64,000 nt of DNA from Thalassospira sp. ER-Se-21-Dark. GTDB lineage: Bacteria > Pseudomonadota > Alphaproteobacteria > Rhodospirillales > Thalassospiraceae. Numbering within the stretch: the first letter of the stretch is position 1; every line of letters starts with the position of its first letter. A program made the position numbers and the translations under genes. Below the pieces are notes generated by a model. The model did no database searches. It saw only the letters and a list, made by a program, of their open reading frames with translations, and was not told where the DNA came from. The stretch lies in the NCBI RefSeq assembly GCF_017922435.1, contig NZ_VDEZ01000002.1, positions 496,001 through 560,000 on the forward strand, given 5' to 3'. Shown here in pieces: positions 63,539-64,000 of this stretch.

Positions 63539-64000
63539 TCAGTCTTCTTCAGCCTCGATATCGTCATCGTCGGGTTCGGCGTTCTCGCCGGGATCGGTAT
63601 GGCGGTTCAAATGATCCAGCGCGCCTTGCAAGATATAAGCAGCAGCTGTCTTGTCGACGACTTCAGCGCGGCGTTTGCGGGTCATATCGACTTCTTCAAT
63701 CAGAATACGCTCGACCGCGTTTGTTGACAGGCGCTCGTCCCACATCAAAACCGGCAGGTCGATATACTTTTCCATTTCGTCGATAAAGGCATAGACGCGA
63801 TGGCACGCCTTGCCGATCGAACCATCAAGTTCGCGCGGGAAGCCGATGATAATGCCGCCGACATTCTGTTTGTCGATGATCGACGAAAGCTGGGCAATAT
63901 CGCGTGTGAACTTCTTTCGTGAAATCAGCTCATACGGTGAGGCAATCTGCAGCCCTACATCTGATAGGGCTACGCCAATTGTCTTGGTGCCCAAATCAAG
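63539..64000 (-). CDS. ruvX: Holliday junction resolvase RuvX/YqgF (truncated at window edge)
   Basis: About 154 residues visible; the frame is open to the window end and the first visible residues are LDLGTKTIGVALSD, the YqgF RNase H-like motif with its catalytic Asp. GFPRELDGSIG and the C-terminal VDKTAAAYILQGAL follow. The N-terminal few residues lie beyond base 64000. Unusually acidic C-terminal tail (DDDDIEAEED). YqgF is needed for 16S rRNA 5' processing in E. coli as well as being annotated as a resolvase. Confidence 0.93.
   Translation of the reverse strand, partial: LDLGTKTIGVALSDVGLQIASPYELISRKKFTRDIAQLSSIIDKQNVGGIIIGFPRELDGSIGKACHRVYAFIDEMEKYIDLPVLMWDERLSTNAVERILIEEVDMTRKRRAEVVDKTAAAYILQGALDHLNRHTDPGENAEPDDDDIEAEED

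Overview
The window reads as one contiguous stretch of chromosome from a free-living alphaproteobacterium of the Rhodospirillales type. Thalassospira is my best guess, from moderate GC, protein character and gene order, but this is inference. Supporting signs are the pyrB-pyrC-plsY-dprA-topA-rnr order, hisZ next to purA, a sigma-32 gene of alphaproteobacterial type, many betaine, iron and peptide ABC transporters, and several families common in this class (DUF6476, DUF983, DUF423, DCC thiol oxidoreductase). I see no rRNA, tRNA, CRISPR array, insertion sequence, prophage or plasmid signature.

Layout. 1-6.3 kb: end of an unidentified gene, a DASS/SLC13 permease with RCK_C domains, then serC, hisZ and purA ending at a strong terminator. 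6.4-11.2 kb: a tail-anchored pseudokinase with a small membrane partner, converging on rpoH and an rluD-type pseudouridine synthase. 11.3-15.9 kb: a DUF6476 protein, an orphan JAMM metalloprotease and a betaine/choline-type ABC transporter whose binding-protein gene is separated from permease and ATPase genes by a DCC-family gene. 16.2-21.4 kb: a PolB-type 3'-5' exonuclease, then two tandem ferric-iron binding proteins with a two-domain permease and no ATPase gene. 21.4-24.4 kb: moeA and a beta-CASP metallo-RNase.

24.5-37.4 kb is the most unusual block: eleven plus-strand genes, most overlapping or within a few bases. It begins with four glycosyltransferases, a histidine phosphatase and a NodB-type deacetylase, continues through a membrane protein, and ends in a complete family-5 solute importer (fused double ATPase, binding protein, two permeases). 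The coupling suggests one pathway that builds or remodels a glycan and takes up a related solute; the glycan is unknown. 37.4-42.7 kb (minus): methyltransferase, MFS transporter, mnmC and dusA. 42.8-48.5 kb: ArsC-like and HAD proteins, ggt, an alpha/beta hydrolase, a CRP/FNR regulator followed by a perfect CRP-type palindrome and a candidate small RNA, DUF423, and rpmG (L33). 48.6-51.7 kb: an S41 protease, a DUF983 protein and an Hpt/pseudo-receiver protein. 51.7-61.4 kb (minus): the housekeeping run pyrB, a PyrC lacking the HxH metal motif, plsY, dprA, topA, rnr. 61.5-64 kb: an AEC transporter, a VOC protein and the truncated ruvX at the window edge.

Starts were chosen mainly from ribosome-binding sites and protein N-termini. 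Alternatives are given where they matter.
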